Positions 1-8,873 are shown, counted from the stretch's first letter. The stretch is DNA of 64,000 bases from CANGTU01 sp046336655 (GCA_046336655.1 JBKDGH010000010.1:62001-126000), one strand, 5' to 3'. Notes: generated by a model from the sequence alone, not told the origin. Translations and numbers: made by a program.

Positions 1-549
1 ACGCGATATGCCATTCTGAACGCCAACTACATGAAGGCGCGACTGGAAAAGCACTTTGACGTGCTTTACACCGGAGCCAATGGCTCTGTTGCTCACGAAA
101 TGATTCTCGACTGCCGCGCATTCAAGGCAGCGGGAGTAGAAGTAGAAGATATCGCCAAGCGCCTGATGGACTATGGATTTCACGCGCCAACCGTGAGCTT
201 CCCTGTTGCCGGAACCGTGATGGTGGAGCCCACTGAAAGTGAACCGAAAGCAGAACTCGACCGCTTCTGCGACGCTATGATTTCGATCCGCAGAGAAATC
301 GAAGAGATTGAATCAGGTCGTGCAGACAAGCAGGACAATGTGTTGAAAATGGCTCCGCATACCGCGCTTGAGCTCACCTCTGACAACTGGAACCATGCCT
401 ACTCCCGTGAGAAGGCCGCGTATCCGGTTGCAGGATTGCGTGAGAATAAATTCTGGACTTCAGTAGGACGTGTGGACAATGCATTCGGAGACCGCAATCT
501 TGTGTGTACCTGTCCTCCGATGGAGATGTACGAGGCGGCGACGGTGTAA
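1..549 (+). CDS. gcvP: Glycine dehydrogenase (decarboxylating), P-protein, C-terminal part
   Basis: The reading frame is open from the first base, so the gene starts upstream; the last 182 residues are visible of the roughly 950 usual for the fused P-protein. This enzyme is the PLP-dependent P-protein of the glycine cleavage system, which decarboxylates glycine and passes the aminomethyl group to the lipoyl H-protein in the cytoplasm. The stretch DYGFHAPTVSFPVAGT followed by EPTESE, and the C-terminal NLVCTCPPMEMYE, are typical of the P-protein end. The PLP-binding lysine lies outside the window. No other gcv gene is seen here. The next gene follows after 148 bases. Confidence 0.95.
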   Translation, partial: TRYAILNANYMKARLEKHFDVLYTGANGSVAHEMILDCRAFKAAGVEVEDIAKRLMDYGFHAPTVSFPVAGTVMVEPTESEPKAELDRFCDAMISIRREIEEIESGRADKQDNVLKMAPHTALELTSDNWNHAYSREKAAYPVAGLRENKFWTSVGRVDNAFGDRNLVCTCPPMEMYEAATV

Positions 550-697
550 CCGTTCGTATTTCTGGTTCTGATCGAAATAATGCGCCGGACAGGATTGGCG
601 TGCGCTTAGGGTTTTACTCCTGACCTTCGCTTCTGACCTAAATTGAGCCGCAATTGCTCTGTTTTCGTCATAACCCGGAGTTACCGGCGATCTTCCT

Positions 698-1996
698 ATG
701 TTCTCAAATCGCTTCCTTCTCATCATGGTCATGGCACTGGGAACAGGCCTCAGGATTTTCGTTGCGCGTGACGAATACCTACACCAGTGGGATGAACGAT
801 TTCATGCGCTTGTCGCCAAGAATCTGATAGAAGACCCTTTAAGGCCAACCCTATACAAACATCCGGTTGAGCAGTACGATTATTGCGATTGGACACGCAA
901 TCACATCTGGCTGAGTAAGCCGCCAGTACCACTTTGGCTTATGGCAATCAGTATTCACGCCTTCGGACTGCACGAGTTCGCCGTCAGGGTTCCTGGAATT
1001 ATCGCCGCTATACTTGCTACGTTGCTCACCTATTATATCGCGCGGCGCTTTTTGAGTGACCGGCAAGCAATCTTCGCTTCGCTTCTTTATGCAATACACC
1101 CTGTCATCAGCGACCTGGCCGCAGGCCGGGTAAGCAGTGATGGTGTAGAAAGTGTATTTCTGTTTTTCATTGTTCTTTCATGCTATTTCGTTTTCCGTGA
1201 CCCTCCTGGCAAACCCAGAACGTCCAGCTATCTCCTCACCGGGGCATTCAGTGGACTAGCCGTTCTGAGCAAATGGCAGCCGGGACTTTTACCGATCGTC
1301 CTTCTCTTCGTATTCCACTTTGAGCCTCGCAGTCTCGCGCGACATTTTCGGTTCACATTTCTGGCATTTCTCGTCAGCGCTGTCATATTCGGTGGGTGGA
1401 TACTACACTGCTTTATTCAATTCGAGACCGAGGCCCAGTATATGATGAGGGCCCTTTTTACTCCCTTCGTGGATGAGTCAATTAACCCTGACGGAAAGTG
1501 GTACAGCTACTTAACAGATTTCGGGAACTATTTTGGATATACTACATTTCTGCTAACCGGGGTTTTCGCTTACAGTGCATTCAAACAAAAGTCATGTGGG
1601 AGTTTAGCCCTCCTTATCTGGGCTCTTTTACCGCTGTTCATCTTCTCTATGGCTGAGGTCAAACGGGGGACATACCTCATGATAAGCGCTCCGGCGATAT
1701 TCATCATCATATCATCCTTCTTGACCTCAAGGAATTCCTCCAACAGGCGATCCCGTTTCTACTCCGCAGCGGGTATAATCAGTGTCATCAGCATCCTGAT
1801 TCTTACAGTCGAGAAGCTTCATATTTTTAACCCCAAAGACACAACCCCCGCTTGGAGTGCTGAGCTAAAAGCACGCCAATACGCGCCAGGCAAGGTAATT
1901 TATAACGAGCCTCATTATATCGAAGCAATGTTCTATCATAACATTGTAGCCTATGATGGCGAAAAACCTTCAGAGCATTCCGTTAGCACACCATGA
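698..1996 (+). CDS. GT39-family (PMT/ArnT-like) membrane glycosyltransferase
   Basis: A 432-residue polytopic membrane protein with about ten hydrophobic segments. The early acidic pair D32-E33 (WDERFHALVAKNL) and a KPPVPLW motif at residues 74-80 match the first-loop motifs of PMT_2/ArnT-like transferases, which move a sugar from a polyprenyl-phosphate donor to a surface acceptor on the outer face of the inner membrane. Donor and acceptor cannot be told from sequence. The stop codon overlaps the gmhA start by 4 bases (ATGA), so the two are probably translated together, which suggests a role in lipopolysaccharide or other glycan assembly. The start was taken at the first ATG, just ahead of the first membrane helix. 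Confidence 0.8.
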   Translation: MFSNRFLLIMVMALGTGLRIFVARDEYLHQWDERFHALVAKNLIEDPLRPTLYKHPVEQYDYCDWTRNHIWLSKPPVPLWLMAISIHAFGLHEFAVRVPGIIAAILATLLTYYIARRFLSDRQAIFASLLYAIHPVISDLAAGRVSSDGVESVFLFFIVLSCYFVFRDPPGKPRTSSYLLTGAFSGLAVLSKWQPGLLPIVLLFVFHFEPRSLARHFRFTFLAFLVSAVIFGGWILHCFIQFETEAQYMMRALFTPFVDESINPDGKWYSYLTDFGNYFGYTTFLLTGVFAYSAFKQKSCGSLALLIWALLPLFIFSMAEVKRGTYLMISAPAIFIIISSFLTSRNSSNRRSRFYSAAGIISVISILILTVEKLHIFNPKDTTPAWSAELKARQYAPGKVIYNEPHYIEAMFYHNIVAYDGEKPSEHSVSTP

Positions 1997-2565
1997 ACAC
2001 CATCCGCACTCACTTTGAAGAAGCCCACGGGCTGATTACGAAAATCCTTTCCGACCCGGCCTTCATGCATTCCGTTAGAGTAGCTGGCGAAATAATGGTG
2101 GACGCACTGAAGCAGGGAGGAAAAATCATCTCCTGTGGAAATGGAGGGAGCATGTGCGATGCCATGCACTTCGCGGAAGAGCTCACCGGCCGCTACCGGG
2201 ACAACAGAAACTCCATTGCTGCAATCAGCATTTCAGATCCTTCACACATTACCTGTGTCGGCAACGATTACGGATTTCAGTTTGTCTTTTCCCGCTTCGT
2301 TGAAGGCGTAGGAAGAGAGGGCGATGTGCTTTTAGGTATCTCCACAAGCGGCAATTCAGCCAACGTCATAGAAGCCGCCAGAGTTGCCCGCTCCCGCGGT
2401 ATGAAGGTGATTGTCCTCTCCGGAAAAGACGGCGGAGCCCTTGCCCCGCTCGCTGATTCCGAAGTGCGCGTGCCGTGGAATGGCTACGCAGACCGCATAC
2501 AGGAAATTCACATCAAGGTGATTCATTCATTAATCGACTACATCGAGCGCAATACCTCCGAATAA
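1993..2565 (+). CDS. gmhA: Phosphoheptose isomerase (sedoheptulose 7-phosphate isomerase)
   Basis: A 190-residue SIS-domain protein close in length and sequence to E. coli GmhA, which converts sedoheptulose 7-phosphate to D-glycero-D-manno-heptose 7-phosphate, the first step of ADP-heptose synthesis for the LPS core. The motif SCGNGGSMCDAMHFAEELTG (residues 47-66) and the C-terminal EIHIKVIH are conserved; E63 and H178 correspond to the catalytic Glu65 and His180 of E. coli. The phosphate-binding segment STSGNSANV is present. It overlaps the upstream glycosyltransferase by ATGA. The other heptose genes (hldE, gmhB, hldD) are not in the window, so the pathway can only be inferred. Confidence 0.93.
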   Translation: MNTIRTHFEEAHGLITKILSDPAFMHSVRVAGEIMVDALKQGGKIISCGNGGSMCDAMHFAEELTGRYRDNRNSIAAISISDPSHITCVGNDYGFQFVFSRFVEGVGREGDVLLGISTSGNSANVIEAARVARSRGMKVIVLSGKDGGALAPLADSEVRVPWNGYADRIQEIHIKVIHSLIDYIERNTSE

Positions 2566-2645
2566 ATTATAGGGAAACCGAATAATTTATAACTCATACA
2601 CCGCGCAATCCGCGAGCACTTTTGTTCCTGAAAAACGGAACGATC

Positions 2646-4184
2646 ATGCTCGTAAAAACCTTCGGCAGCGCCGTCTTTGGCGTGAGTGCTGCAACTATTA
2701 CCATTGAAGTCAATTCAGACAAAGGGGCCTCCATGGCTATTGTCGGTCTTCCTGATACTGCGGTCAAAGAAGCCCAGCAGCGGATACGTTCTGCGCTTGC
2801 ACAGGCAGGACTGCAGCTTCCCGTGCGCAGCATAACCATTAACATGGCGCCTGCAGACGTGCGCAAAGAGGGTTCTGCATACGATCTTCCGCTTGCTATT
2901 GGTATCCTTGCGGCTACCGAACAGATTCGTCCGGAAGGAATTTCCGACTACATTATGATGGGCGAACTCTCGCTGGACGGAAGCCTGCGCCCTATCAGCG
3001 GAGTGCTTCCCATCGCGATACAGGCGAGAAAGGAAGGCTTCAAGGGGTTGTTTGTTCCCGCGCAAAACGCGCGCGAGGCGGCCATAGTGAATGACCTCGA
3101 CGTATATGGCGTCTCGCACATCACCGAACTCATCAACTTCTTTCAGGAAGGAAAACCGCTCGAAAAAACAATCGTAAATACCCGCGAAGAATTCTACAAC
3201 CGCCTCGACCGGTATCCTGTGGATTTCGCTGACGTGAAGGGGCAGGAAAACATCAAGCGCGCCTTTGAAATCGCCGCTGCGGGAGGCCACAATGTGATTC
3301 TCGTGGGTCCGCCAGGAGCAGGAAAAACGATGCTCGCCAAACGCCTTCCCTCCATACTCCCTCCACTCAACCTCTCCGAAGCGCTTGAAACCACGAAGAT
3401 TCACAGCGTCGCAGGAAAACTGAAAAAGAACGAGGCGCTTATCAGCACGCGTCCCTTCCGCGCACCTCATCACACTATTTCAGATGTCGCGCTTGTCGGC
3501 GGAGGGAGCTTTCCGCAACCCGGAGAAATCTCACTCGCGCACCACGGTGTGCTCTTTCTCGATGAGCTTCCGGAGTTCAAGCGCACGGTGCTGGAGGTAA
3601 TGCGCCAGCCTCTCGAAGACCGCGTGGTCACCATCAGCCGAAGCCGGTTTTCAGTGGAATACCCCGCAAGCTTTATGCTGATTGCCTCCATGAATCCGTG
3701 TCCGTGCGGATTCTACAACCACCCGGAGAAGGACTGCCTGTGCGGGCCTGGTGTAGTGCAGAAGTACCTCAACAAGGTGAGTGGTCCGTTGCTCGATCGC
3801 ATTGATATCCACATTGAGGTTACGCCAGTCACCTACGACCAGCTTTCGGAGTCGCGCCGCGGAGAAGGAAGCGCGGCCATCCGCGGCAGGGTAATGGCCT
3901 CGCGGGGCATGCAGGAAGACCGTTACAGAAATCATCCTGCGGTGCATTGCAATGCACAGATGGACAGCAAGCTGCTCAAAGAGTACTGCGGCATCAACGA
4001 AGCGGGGCATGTACTCATGAAAAATGCAATGAGTCGACTAAAACTATCGGCCCGCGCTTATGACCGGATACTGAAAGTTGCACGCACGATTGCGGATCTC
4101 GATCAGTCTGCTGAAATCCGCACACACCACCTCGCAGAGGCGATTCAGTACCGCAGTCTGGACAGGGAGAACTGGGCGGGTTAG
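2646..4184 (+). CDS. YifB/ComM-type Mg-chelatase-like AAA+ ATPase
   Basis: A 512-residue member of the YifB/ComM family. An N-terminal Lon-protease-like fold (residues about 15-140) precedes an AAA+ core with Walker A GPPGAGKT (221-228) and Walker B LFLDELPE (303-310), followed by a Cys cluster (NPCPCGFYNHPEKDCLCG) and a C-terminal helical domain. ComM relatives form hexameric helicases that promote branch migration during natural transformation; that role is inferred, though dprA, another transformation gene, lies at the far end of this window. The ATG at 2646 gives the family's usual N-terminus MLVKTFGSAVFGV; a TTG 24 bases upstream is less likely. It converges on the DUF2490 gene with a 4-base overlap of the 3' ends. 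Confidence 0.93.
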   Translation: MLVKTFGSAVFGVSAATITIEVNSDKGASMAIVGLPDTAVKEAQQRIRSALAQAGLQLPVRSITINMAPADVRKEGSAYDLPLAIGILAATEQIRPEGISDYIMMGELSLDGSLRPISGVLPIAIQARKEGFKGLFVPAQNAREAAIVNDLDVYGVSHITELINFFQEGKPLEKTIVNTREEFYNRLDRYPVDFADVKGQENIKRAFEIAAAGGHNVILVGPPGAGKTMLAKRLPSILPPLNLSEALETTKIHSVAGKLKKNEALISTRPFRAPHHTISDVALVGGGSFPQPGEISLAHHGVLFLDELPEFKRTVLEVMRQPLEDRVVTISRSRFSVEYPASFMLIASMNPCPCGFYNHPEKDCLCGPGVVQKYLNKVSGPLLDRIDIHIEVTPVTYDQLSESRRGEGSAAIRGRVMASRGMQEDRYRNHPAVHCNAQMDSKLLKEYCGINEAGHVLMKNAMSRLKLSARAYDRILKVARTIADLDQSAEIRTHHLAEAIQYRSLDRENWAG

Positions 4185-4909
4185 AACTTACTCGGCACCA
4201 CAAACTTGTAGGACAGCACAAGAATGTTATCCCGACGAACGCGCGGTATAGTAAACTCCGTCTGAACGATCCATCCCAGAGAGACAAAATTCCTCTTGTT
4301 GATTTTGCGCTCTACGTCCAACGACAGGCGCCAGTCCTGCCACTCCAGGAATTCGGCGCGTTGTATACCATGAAAGAACTCATATCCGGCTGTGAACTTT
4401 GTTTTTTTAATCCCGTCGTAGCTCACGGAAATCTTGTTTCTCCAATTCGAGTTGAGATCCCCATCTCTTGTGCTCGTCTGCTGAGAAGAGGAAAACTGAA
4501 CCCGGGTTTTAAACGACACGTCCAGATCCTTTACGATCTTCCATTTTTTGCCCACAAAAAACTGAATTCTCCTTCGCCCCTGCCAGCCTGAGTCGCGCTG
4601 TACCTGACCTATCCGCACCACAACTCCGGTGCTGTAATCATTCTTCAGTTTATACTGCACACCGAAATCAGATTGCACATTTCTGAGGCGGGTCACATTT
4701 TCATCCCACCTCAATTCCGGGCCAAGCGAAAGTTCCAAATCCTTCCATGCTTCATACTCCACCGAGGCGTTCATCCATGTACCAAAATCCTGCTCCTGGG
4801 CGCGGGTCTGTTGCGACATAAGGACAAACAACAGCGCGATAAGCAGTAATCCGTAATTCTTCAAAATGAGTTCTGATTGATTTTCAAAAGCGTCTTGCCT
4901 GATATCCAC
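4181..4909 (-). CDS. DUF2490 outer-membrane beta-barrel protein
   Basis: A 242-residue protein with a hydrophobic signal segment (YGLLLIALLFVLMSQQTRAQ) and then alternating strands rich in aromatic and charged residues, as in small outer-membrane barrels. The opening FGTWMNASVEYE and the closing VLSYKFVVPSKF fit the DUF2490 family, which is common in Bacteroidota and has no known function. The signal peptide starts about 14 residues in, so a start downstream of the first ATG (a TTG near residue 14) is possible; the upstream ATG is kept here because no better ATG exists. It lies alone between two plus-strand genes. Confidence 0.75.
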   Translation of the reverse strand: MDIRQDAFENQSELILKNYGLLLIALLFVLMSQQTRAQEQDFGTWMNASVEYEAWKDLELSLGPELRWDENVTRLRNVQSDFGVQYKLKNDYSTGVVVRIGQVQRDSGWQGRRRIQFFVGKKWKIVKDLDVSFKTRVQFSSSQQTSTRDGDLNSNWRNKISVSYDGIKKTKFTAGYEFFHGIQRAEFLEWQDWRLSLDVERKINKRNFVSLGWIVQTEFTIPRVRRDNILVLSYKFVVPSKF

Positions 4910-4944
4910 AATAAGCTCGAATTGTTCATTTCCTTTGCAATAGT

Positions 4945-5463
4945 ATGGGATACATAAGAGAAGTGCGTGGCTTCAAGCCTGAACTCGGCGAGAATTGTTT
5001 TCTCGCAGAAAATGCCGTGATTGTGGGAGACGTGGTTTGCGGCCGAGACTGCAGCTTCTGGTTCAATGCGGTTATTCGGGGCGATGTGAATGCCATTCGC
5101 TTAGGTGACCGGGTGAACGTGCAGGATAACGCAGTAATCCACTGTACCTATCAAAAGGCAGCCACCACCATTGGCAACAATGTATCCATCGGCCACAACG
5201 CAATCGTTCACGGGTGTACGATCCACGACAATGTACTCATCGGGATGGGTGCTATCGTCATGGATAATTGCGTAATTGAGTCCGGCTCCATCATCGCCGC
5301 CGGCGCTGTGCTAACTGAAGGAACCCGCGTAGCCTCCGGCTCAGTGTATGCGGGCGTGCCGGCTAAAAAGGTCAAGGAAGTTTCTCCGGAACTATTTCAG
5401 GGTGAAGTGCAGCGTATTGCCAACAACTACCTGATGTATTCCGGATGGTTTAAGGAGCAATAA
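4945..5463 (+). CDS. Gamma-carbonic anhydrase family protein (YrdA/PaaY-like)
   Basis: A 172-residue left-handed beta-helix protein built of hexapeptide repeats (for example VIVGDV, AVIRGD, AVIHCT, AIVHGC, VLIGMGAIV). H66, H84 and H89 match the three zinc ligands of gamma-class carbonic anhydrases, in VIHCTYQ and SIGHNAIVHG. Family members act as trimers that hydrate CO2 or serve as thioesterase-like helpers (PaaY), and many have little measured activity, so the reaction is not certain. The gene converges on hemH with only 2 bases between the stops. The preceding TTCCTTTG at 4930-4937 is a one-mismatch match to the Bacteroidota -7 box. Confidence 0.88.
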   Translation: MGYIREVRGFKPELGENCFLAENAVIVGDVVCGRDCSFWFNAVIRGDVNAIRLGDRVNVQDNAVIHCTYQKAATTIGNNVSIGHNAIVHGCTIHDNVLIGMGAIVMDNCVIESGSIIAAGAVLTEGTRVASGSVYAGVPAKKVKEVSPELFQGEVQRIANNYLMYSGWFKEQ

Positions 5464-5465
5464 GC

Positions 5466-6482
5466 TCACAGGTTCTCACGGACCAGGCTCTCGAGGCAAT
5501 CCACGAATGCCTTGCCCTCGTTCAGACTCGGCACCAGCTGCACCTTTTCCCCTCCGTGTTCCTCAAACAACTCCTGGTATTCGTCGCCGATTTCAATGGT
5601 GGTTTCCAGACAGTCAGCCACAAACGCAGGCGAGAACACGAGCAGTTTCTTCGCCCCTTTTTTCGCAAGCTCTTCAATGACTGCGTCTGAGAACGGCTCA
5701 ATCCAACCCTTTCCCAGCCGGCTTTGAAAGCACACCGTATAGCCTGACTCATTCAATCCCAATCCTTCTGCAATCAGTCGCGTGGTGGCGTAGCAGGTAG
5801 CCTTGTAGCAGAATTTATTTTCCTCGTTGATCTCATGTTCACAGCTGTGGTTGCGGCAAGCCCTGTCCTCATAGACCTTGTCCACCTGGCGCTCGGGTAA
5901 GCCGTGGTATGAAAACAACACATGATCGTATTCGGAGAGATTGAATTGCTTCCCGTTTTCAACAAATCCCCGTATGTAGTCTGGCTGATCGAAAAACTGA
6001 GAAACCACATGAATTTCGGGAATCACCCACCACTGACTGATGATTTTGAGTGCCTTGTCGATGACACTACCGCCTGAAGCAGATGCGTATTGCGGAAAGA
6101 GTGGAATAAGAATGATCTTGTCCGGATTCCAGTCCTGAATCTCCTTCAATACATTGTCCATTGAGGGATTCTGGTAGCGCATGGCCAAAAACACTTTCTC
6201 GTTATCAGCGAGCCTGGCCTGAAGCAATTTGGCCACCTCCTTTCCGGAGTGAATCAGCGGTGATCCGTTTTCAGTCCAGAGCTTTTTATATACCGCCGCG
6301 CTCTTGCGATGACGAAAAGGAACAATGATTCCGTTCACCAGCAGCTTTCTGCCCAGCCATGGGATATCAATGACCCTTGGGTCATTCAGAAACTCAGTCA
6401 GATAGCGATATACATCGCTGGGGGAAGGGCTGTCTGGTGAGCCCAGATTAACCAAAAGGATCGCGGTTTTCTTTTTCATCAC
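5466..6482 (-). CDS. hemH: Ferrochelatase (protoporphyrin/coproporphyrin)
   Basis: A 338-residue ferrochelatase that inserts Fe2+ into the porphyrin in the last part of heme synthesis. It opens with AILLVNLGSPDSP and carries the metal-site motif SYHGLPER with H193 and the acidic FVADCLETTIEIGDEY with E293. A Cys-rich stretch around residues 209-230 (C209, C214, C225, C230) resembles the variable Cys region found in some bacterial ferrochelatases; whether it holds an iron-sulfur cluster cannot be decided from sequence. The gene is monocistronic and divergent from yicC across an 82-base region, with a TTCCTTTG -7-like box on its own strand. Confidence 0.95.
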   Translation of the reverse strand: MMKKKTAILLVNLGSPDSPSPSDVYRYLTEFLNDPRVIDIPWLGRKLLVNGIIVPFRHRKSAAVYKKLWTENGSPLIHSGKEVAKLLQARLADNEKVFLAMRYQNPSMDNVLKEIQDWNPDKIILIPLFPQYASASGGSVIDKALKIISQWWVIPEIHVVSQFFDQPDYIRGFVENGKQFNLSEYDHVLFSYHGLPERQVDKVYEDRACRNHSCEHEINEENKFCYKATCYATTRLIAEGLGLNESGYTVCFQSRLGKGWIEPFSDAVIEELAKKGAKKLLVFSPAFVADCLETTIEIGDEYQELFEEHGGEKVQLVPSLNEGKAFVDCLESLVRENL

Positions 6483-6533
6483 AGGTGCAAAGGAACAATG
6501 AAACCCGAAATCAGGAAGGCGTGTTCACCCGCT

Positions 6534-6541
6534 TATCTTTG
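6534..6541 (+). promoter_or_regulatory. Putative Bacteroidota -7 box for yicC-gmk-nadD
   Basis: TATCTTTG is an exact match to the TAnnTTTG consensus of the Bacteroidota housekeeping sigma factor, 23 bases before the yicC ATG. No clear TTG -33 element is found at the usual distance, so this is only a half match. Confidence 0.4.
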
Positions 6542-6564
6542 GCCACATATCAATTCTCTGCTGC

Positions 6565-7434
6565 ATGCTTCGATCAATGACCGGCTTTGGAAAGGCCGAA
6601 AGAATAATAGGCCGGAAGAAATTCACGGTGGAAATACGGTCGCTCAACAGCAAGCAGCTCGACTTCAACCTGCGCATGCCCGGTGTATATCGTGAAAAGG
6701 AAATGGACCTGCGCACCTGGCTCAATGAGCGCATCATGCGCGGCAAATCAGATGTAATCATCTACTACGAAAGCCTGGAGGCCGAAAAGAAGATGGCCAT
6801 CAACATCCCCCTGCTCGAGAGCTACTATGCTGACTTACGAGGATTTGCGGATAAAAGTGGCGTGCCTGCCGGTGACTACCTCAATGCACTCATGCGCATC
6901 CCCGATGTCTTGAAACCTGAAAACCAGGAGCTCAATGAAGACGAGTGGCTCGAGGTGGATACTCTGGTCAAAGAGGCTATGACGCGCTTCGACCAATACC
7001 GGAAGTCAGAAGGCGCGAAGCTCACCGAGGAGTTCAAAAGCAGAATTCAACTGATCATGAATTTGCGCAACGAGCTTGACGAACCCATTCGCGCAAGGCG
7101 CCAGCGCACCAGAGATAAGTTGCGCAGCAACCTGATGGAGCTTATCCCTGAAGATAAAATAGATCCCAACCGCTTTGAACAAGAAGTCATTTACTACCTC
7201 GAACGACTGGATGTTTCAGAAGAATACCAGCGGCTGCAAACCAATTGCGAGCACTTCATGGAAGAGCTTTCCGGAGAAGGTCAGGGGAAAAAACTAGGCT
7301 TCATCAGTCAGGAAATCGGTCGTGAAATCAATACCATTGGCTCGAAGGCCAACGACTCCGATATGCAGCGCATCGTGGTGAATATGAAAGACGAACTGGA
7401 AAAAATCAAGGAACAGATCAATAACGTGCTTTGA
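6565..7434 (+). CDS. yicC: YicC-family endoribonuclease
   Basis: A 289-residue YicC/YloC protein. It begins with RSMTGFGKAER (residues 3-13), the family hallmark, and ends with GREINTIGSKANDSDMQ and a helical tail. In E. coli and B. subtilis this family was shown to be an endoribonuclease that acts on selected small RNAs and mRNAs; the exact target here is unknown. The close yicC-gmk arrangement (48 bases apart) is conserved in many bacteria and supports the call. nadD follows in the same direction, so the three probably form one transcript. Confidence 0.92.
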   Translation: MLRSMTGFGKAERIIGRKKFTVEIRSLNSKQLDFNLRMPGVYREKEMDLRTWLNERIMRGKSDVIIYYESLEAEKKMAINIPLLESYYADLRGFADKSGVPAGDYLNALMRIPDVLKPENQELNEDEWLEVDTLVKEAMTRFDQYRKSEGAKLTEEFKSRIQLIMNLRNELDEPIRARRQRTRDKLRSNLMELIPEDKIDPNRFEQEVIYYLERLDVSEEYQRLQTNCEHFMEELSGEGQGKKLGFISQEIGREINTIGSKANDSDMQRIVVNMKDELEKIKEQINNVL

Positions 7435-7482
7435 GTGAGCCGTTCATAACCGAAGGGATTTCTCATCTTTGCATTCAATCCC

Positions 7483-8055
7483 GTGATCAAAGGAAAAGCA
7501 ATCATATTCTCCGCGCCAAGCGGAGCCGGTAAAACGACCATTGTCCGTCACCTCCTGAGCGTGCCTGATCTTCAGCTTTCCTTCTCTGTTTCTGCCACCA
7601 GCCGTCCGATCCGCGGACATGAAGTGAATGGCAAGGACTACTTCTTCATAAGCCCTGACGAATTCAGGACTCGCGCAGCAGCCGGTGATTTTCTGGAGTG
7701 GGAAGAAGTGTACAAGGACCAATACTACGGCACACTGCACACAGAAATCGAGCGCATATGGTCTGAGGGAAAAAATGTCATTTTTGATGTGGATGTCATT
7801 GGCGGACTCAACCTGAAAAAGCATTTCGGCGATAACGGACTGGCAGTATTTGTGCAGCCTCCGAGCATTGAGGTACTCCGATTCAGGCTGCGCAAAAGAT
7901 CCACTGAAACCGAGGAAAAAATTGCCATGCGCATCGCAAAGGCTCAGGAAGAAATGAGCTATTCTCCGCAATTCGATTATGTGCTGACCAACGATCAACT
8001 GGAGATTGCTCTTCAGGAGGCCGAGCGCACAGTGCGTGAATTTCTTCAATCGTGA
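7483..8055 (+). CDS. gmk: Guanylate kinase
   Basis: A 190-residue guanylate kinase that converts GMP to GDP with ATP. The P-loop SAPSGAGKTT occupies residues 10-19; SVSATSRPIRGHEVNGKDY is the GMP-binding region and FDVDVIGGLNLKK the following strand and helix. The start is GTG at 7483, which places the P-loop at the usual distance. Its stop (TGA) overlaps the GTG start of nadD in GTGA, so translation of the two is likely coupled. Confidence 0.97.
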   Translation: MIKGKAIIFSAPSGAGKTTIVRHLLSVPDLQLSFSVSATSRPIRGHEVNGKDYFFISPDEFRTRAAAGDFLEWEEVYKDQYYGTLHTEIERIWSEGKNVIFDVDVIGGLNLKKHFGDNGLAVFVQPPSIEVLRFRLRKRSTETEEKIAMRIAKAQEEMSYSPQFDYVLTNDQLEIALQEAERTVREFLQS

Positions 8056-8630
8056 AAACCGGACTGCTCTTCGGCTCCTTTAACCCTGTTCATACGGGGC
8101 ATCTCATTATCGCACAACACTTTCTCAATGAAGGCATTGCAGAAGAAGTATGGCTCGTGGTAAGTCCTCACAACCCATTCAAGGATGTCCAAACGCTTGC
8201 GCCGGTTACCGATCGTTTAACCATGGCAAGGATGGCAGTGGAGGCCAATCCCCGGATTCAGGTATGCGATATCGAGCTGTCGCTGCCCACGCCGTCTTAC
8301 ACGGCCAACACCCTCCGGAATTTGTTTGCCTTCTTTCCCGACAGGACGTTTACTCTGATTATCGGTGAGGACATCCTATCCGGAATGCACAACTGGAAAG
8401 ACTCAGCGTGGCTTCTTTCACACATTGAACTCGCGGTTTTCCCTCGGACTGATTCCGTTGCCCCTGACCCTGCAAGTAAAATACCTCATACCGTCACCCG
8501 GGCTCCGCTCATCGGCATTTCATCCACAGCTATCCGCGCTTTATTGCAGCAGGGAAAGAGCGTGAAATACCTCGTCCCGGAAAGCGTGGAGAATTACATC
8601 CTGGAACACCAGCTCTACTCCCTTAAATAG
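8052..8630 (+). CDS. nadD: Nicotinate-nucleotide adenylyltransferase
   Basis: A 192-residue NadD that adenylates nicotinate mononucleotide in NAD synthesis. The nucleotidyltransferase motif GSFNPVHTGH (residues 8-17) and the second signature ISSTAIR (156-162) are both present, as is the C-terminal VKYLVPESVENYI. Translation starts at GTG within the gmk stop codon (4-base overlap). Pairing of gmk with nadD is typical of Bacteroidota. A small ORF follows 61 bases downstream and a terminator closes the group. Confidence 0.96.
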   Translation: MKTGLLFGSFNPVHTGHLIIAQHFLNEGIAEEVWLVVSPHNPFKDVQTLAPVTDRLTMARMAVEANPRIQVCDIELSLPTPSYTANTLRNLFAFFPDRTFTLIIGEDILSGMHNWKDSAWLLSHIELAVFPRTDSVAPDPASKIPHTVTRAPLIGISSTAIRALLQQGKSVKYLVPESVENYILEHQLYSLK

Positions 8631-8644
8631 TCCGTTAGGGAATT

Positions 8645-8660
8645 TGGCACGTTGCTTGTC
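8645..8660 (+). promoter_or_regulatory. Possible sigma-54-like promoter before the 48-residue ORF
   Basis: TGGCACG at 8645-8651, then four bases, then TTGTC at 8656-8660 resembles the -24/-12 pattern TGGCACG-N4-TTGCW. The -24 half is exact, but the critical GC of the -12 half is GT here. It lies just after the nadD stop and about 32 bases before the small ORF. The match may be chance. Confidence 0.27.
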
Positions 8661-8691
8661 TTAGTGAGACAACACCAAAAACGCAAAAGCC

Positions 8692-8838
8692 ATGAACGAG
8701 TTGAAGCACAAGTACACCGCAATGAAACAGCAAGCCGTGGAAATGATGCAGCACGGTAACGTGAACGCGTACCTCGCCAAGCTTGTTGACCTCCACGACC
8801 TTCGAATGCAGATGATTCAGATCAGTTCTGCCATGTAA
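8692..8838 (+). CDS. Conserved-looking small protein, 48 residues
   Basis: A 48-codon ORF beginning MNELKHKYTAMKQQAVEMMQ and ending LVDLHDLRMQMIQISSAM. It is predicted to be almost wholly helical and amphipathic, with a heptad-like spacing of Leu and Met, no signal peptide and no Cys. It sits between nadD and a strong terminator, has an A/C-rich leader (caccaaaaacgcaaaagcc) like other starts in this genome, and shares coding character with its neighbours, so it is probably real. The function is unknown; a small helical adaptor or regulatory protein is possible. I do not recognise a named family. Confidence 0.6.
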   Translation: MNELKHKYTAMKQQAVEMMQHGNVNAYLAKLVDLHDLRMQMIQISSAM

Positions 8839-8873
8839 TATCCTCAACGCTCACTTAAACTGTGAATTAATGA

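Noticed and set aside
2715..3473. 252-codon minus-strand ORF inside the YifB gene
   Set aside because: Shadow of a conserved AAA+ gene with no family likeness.
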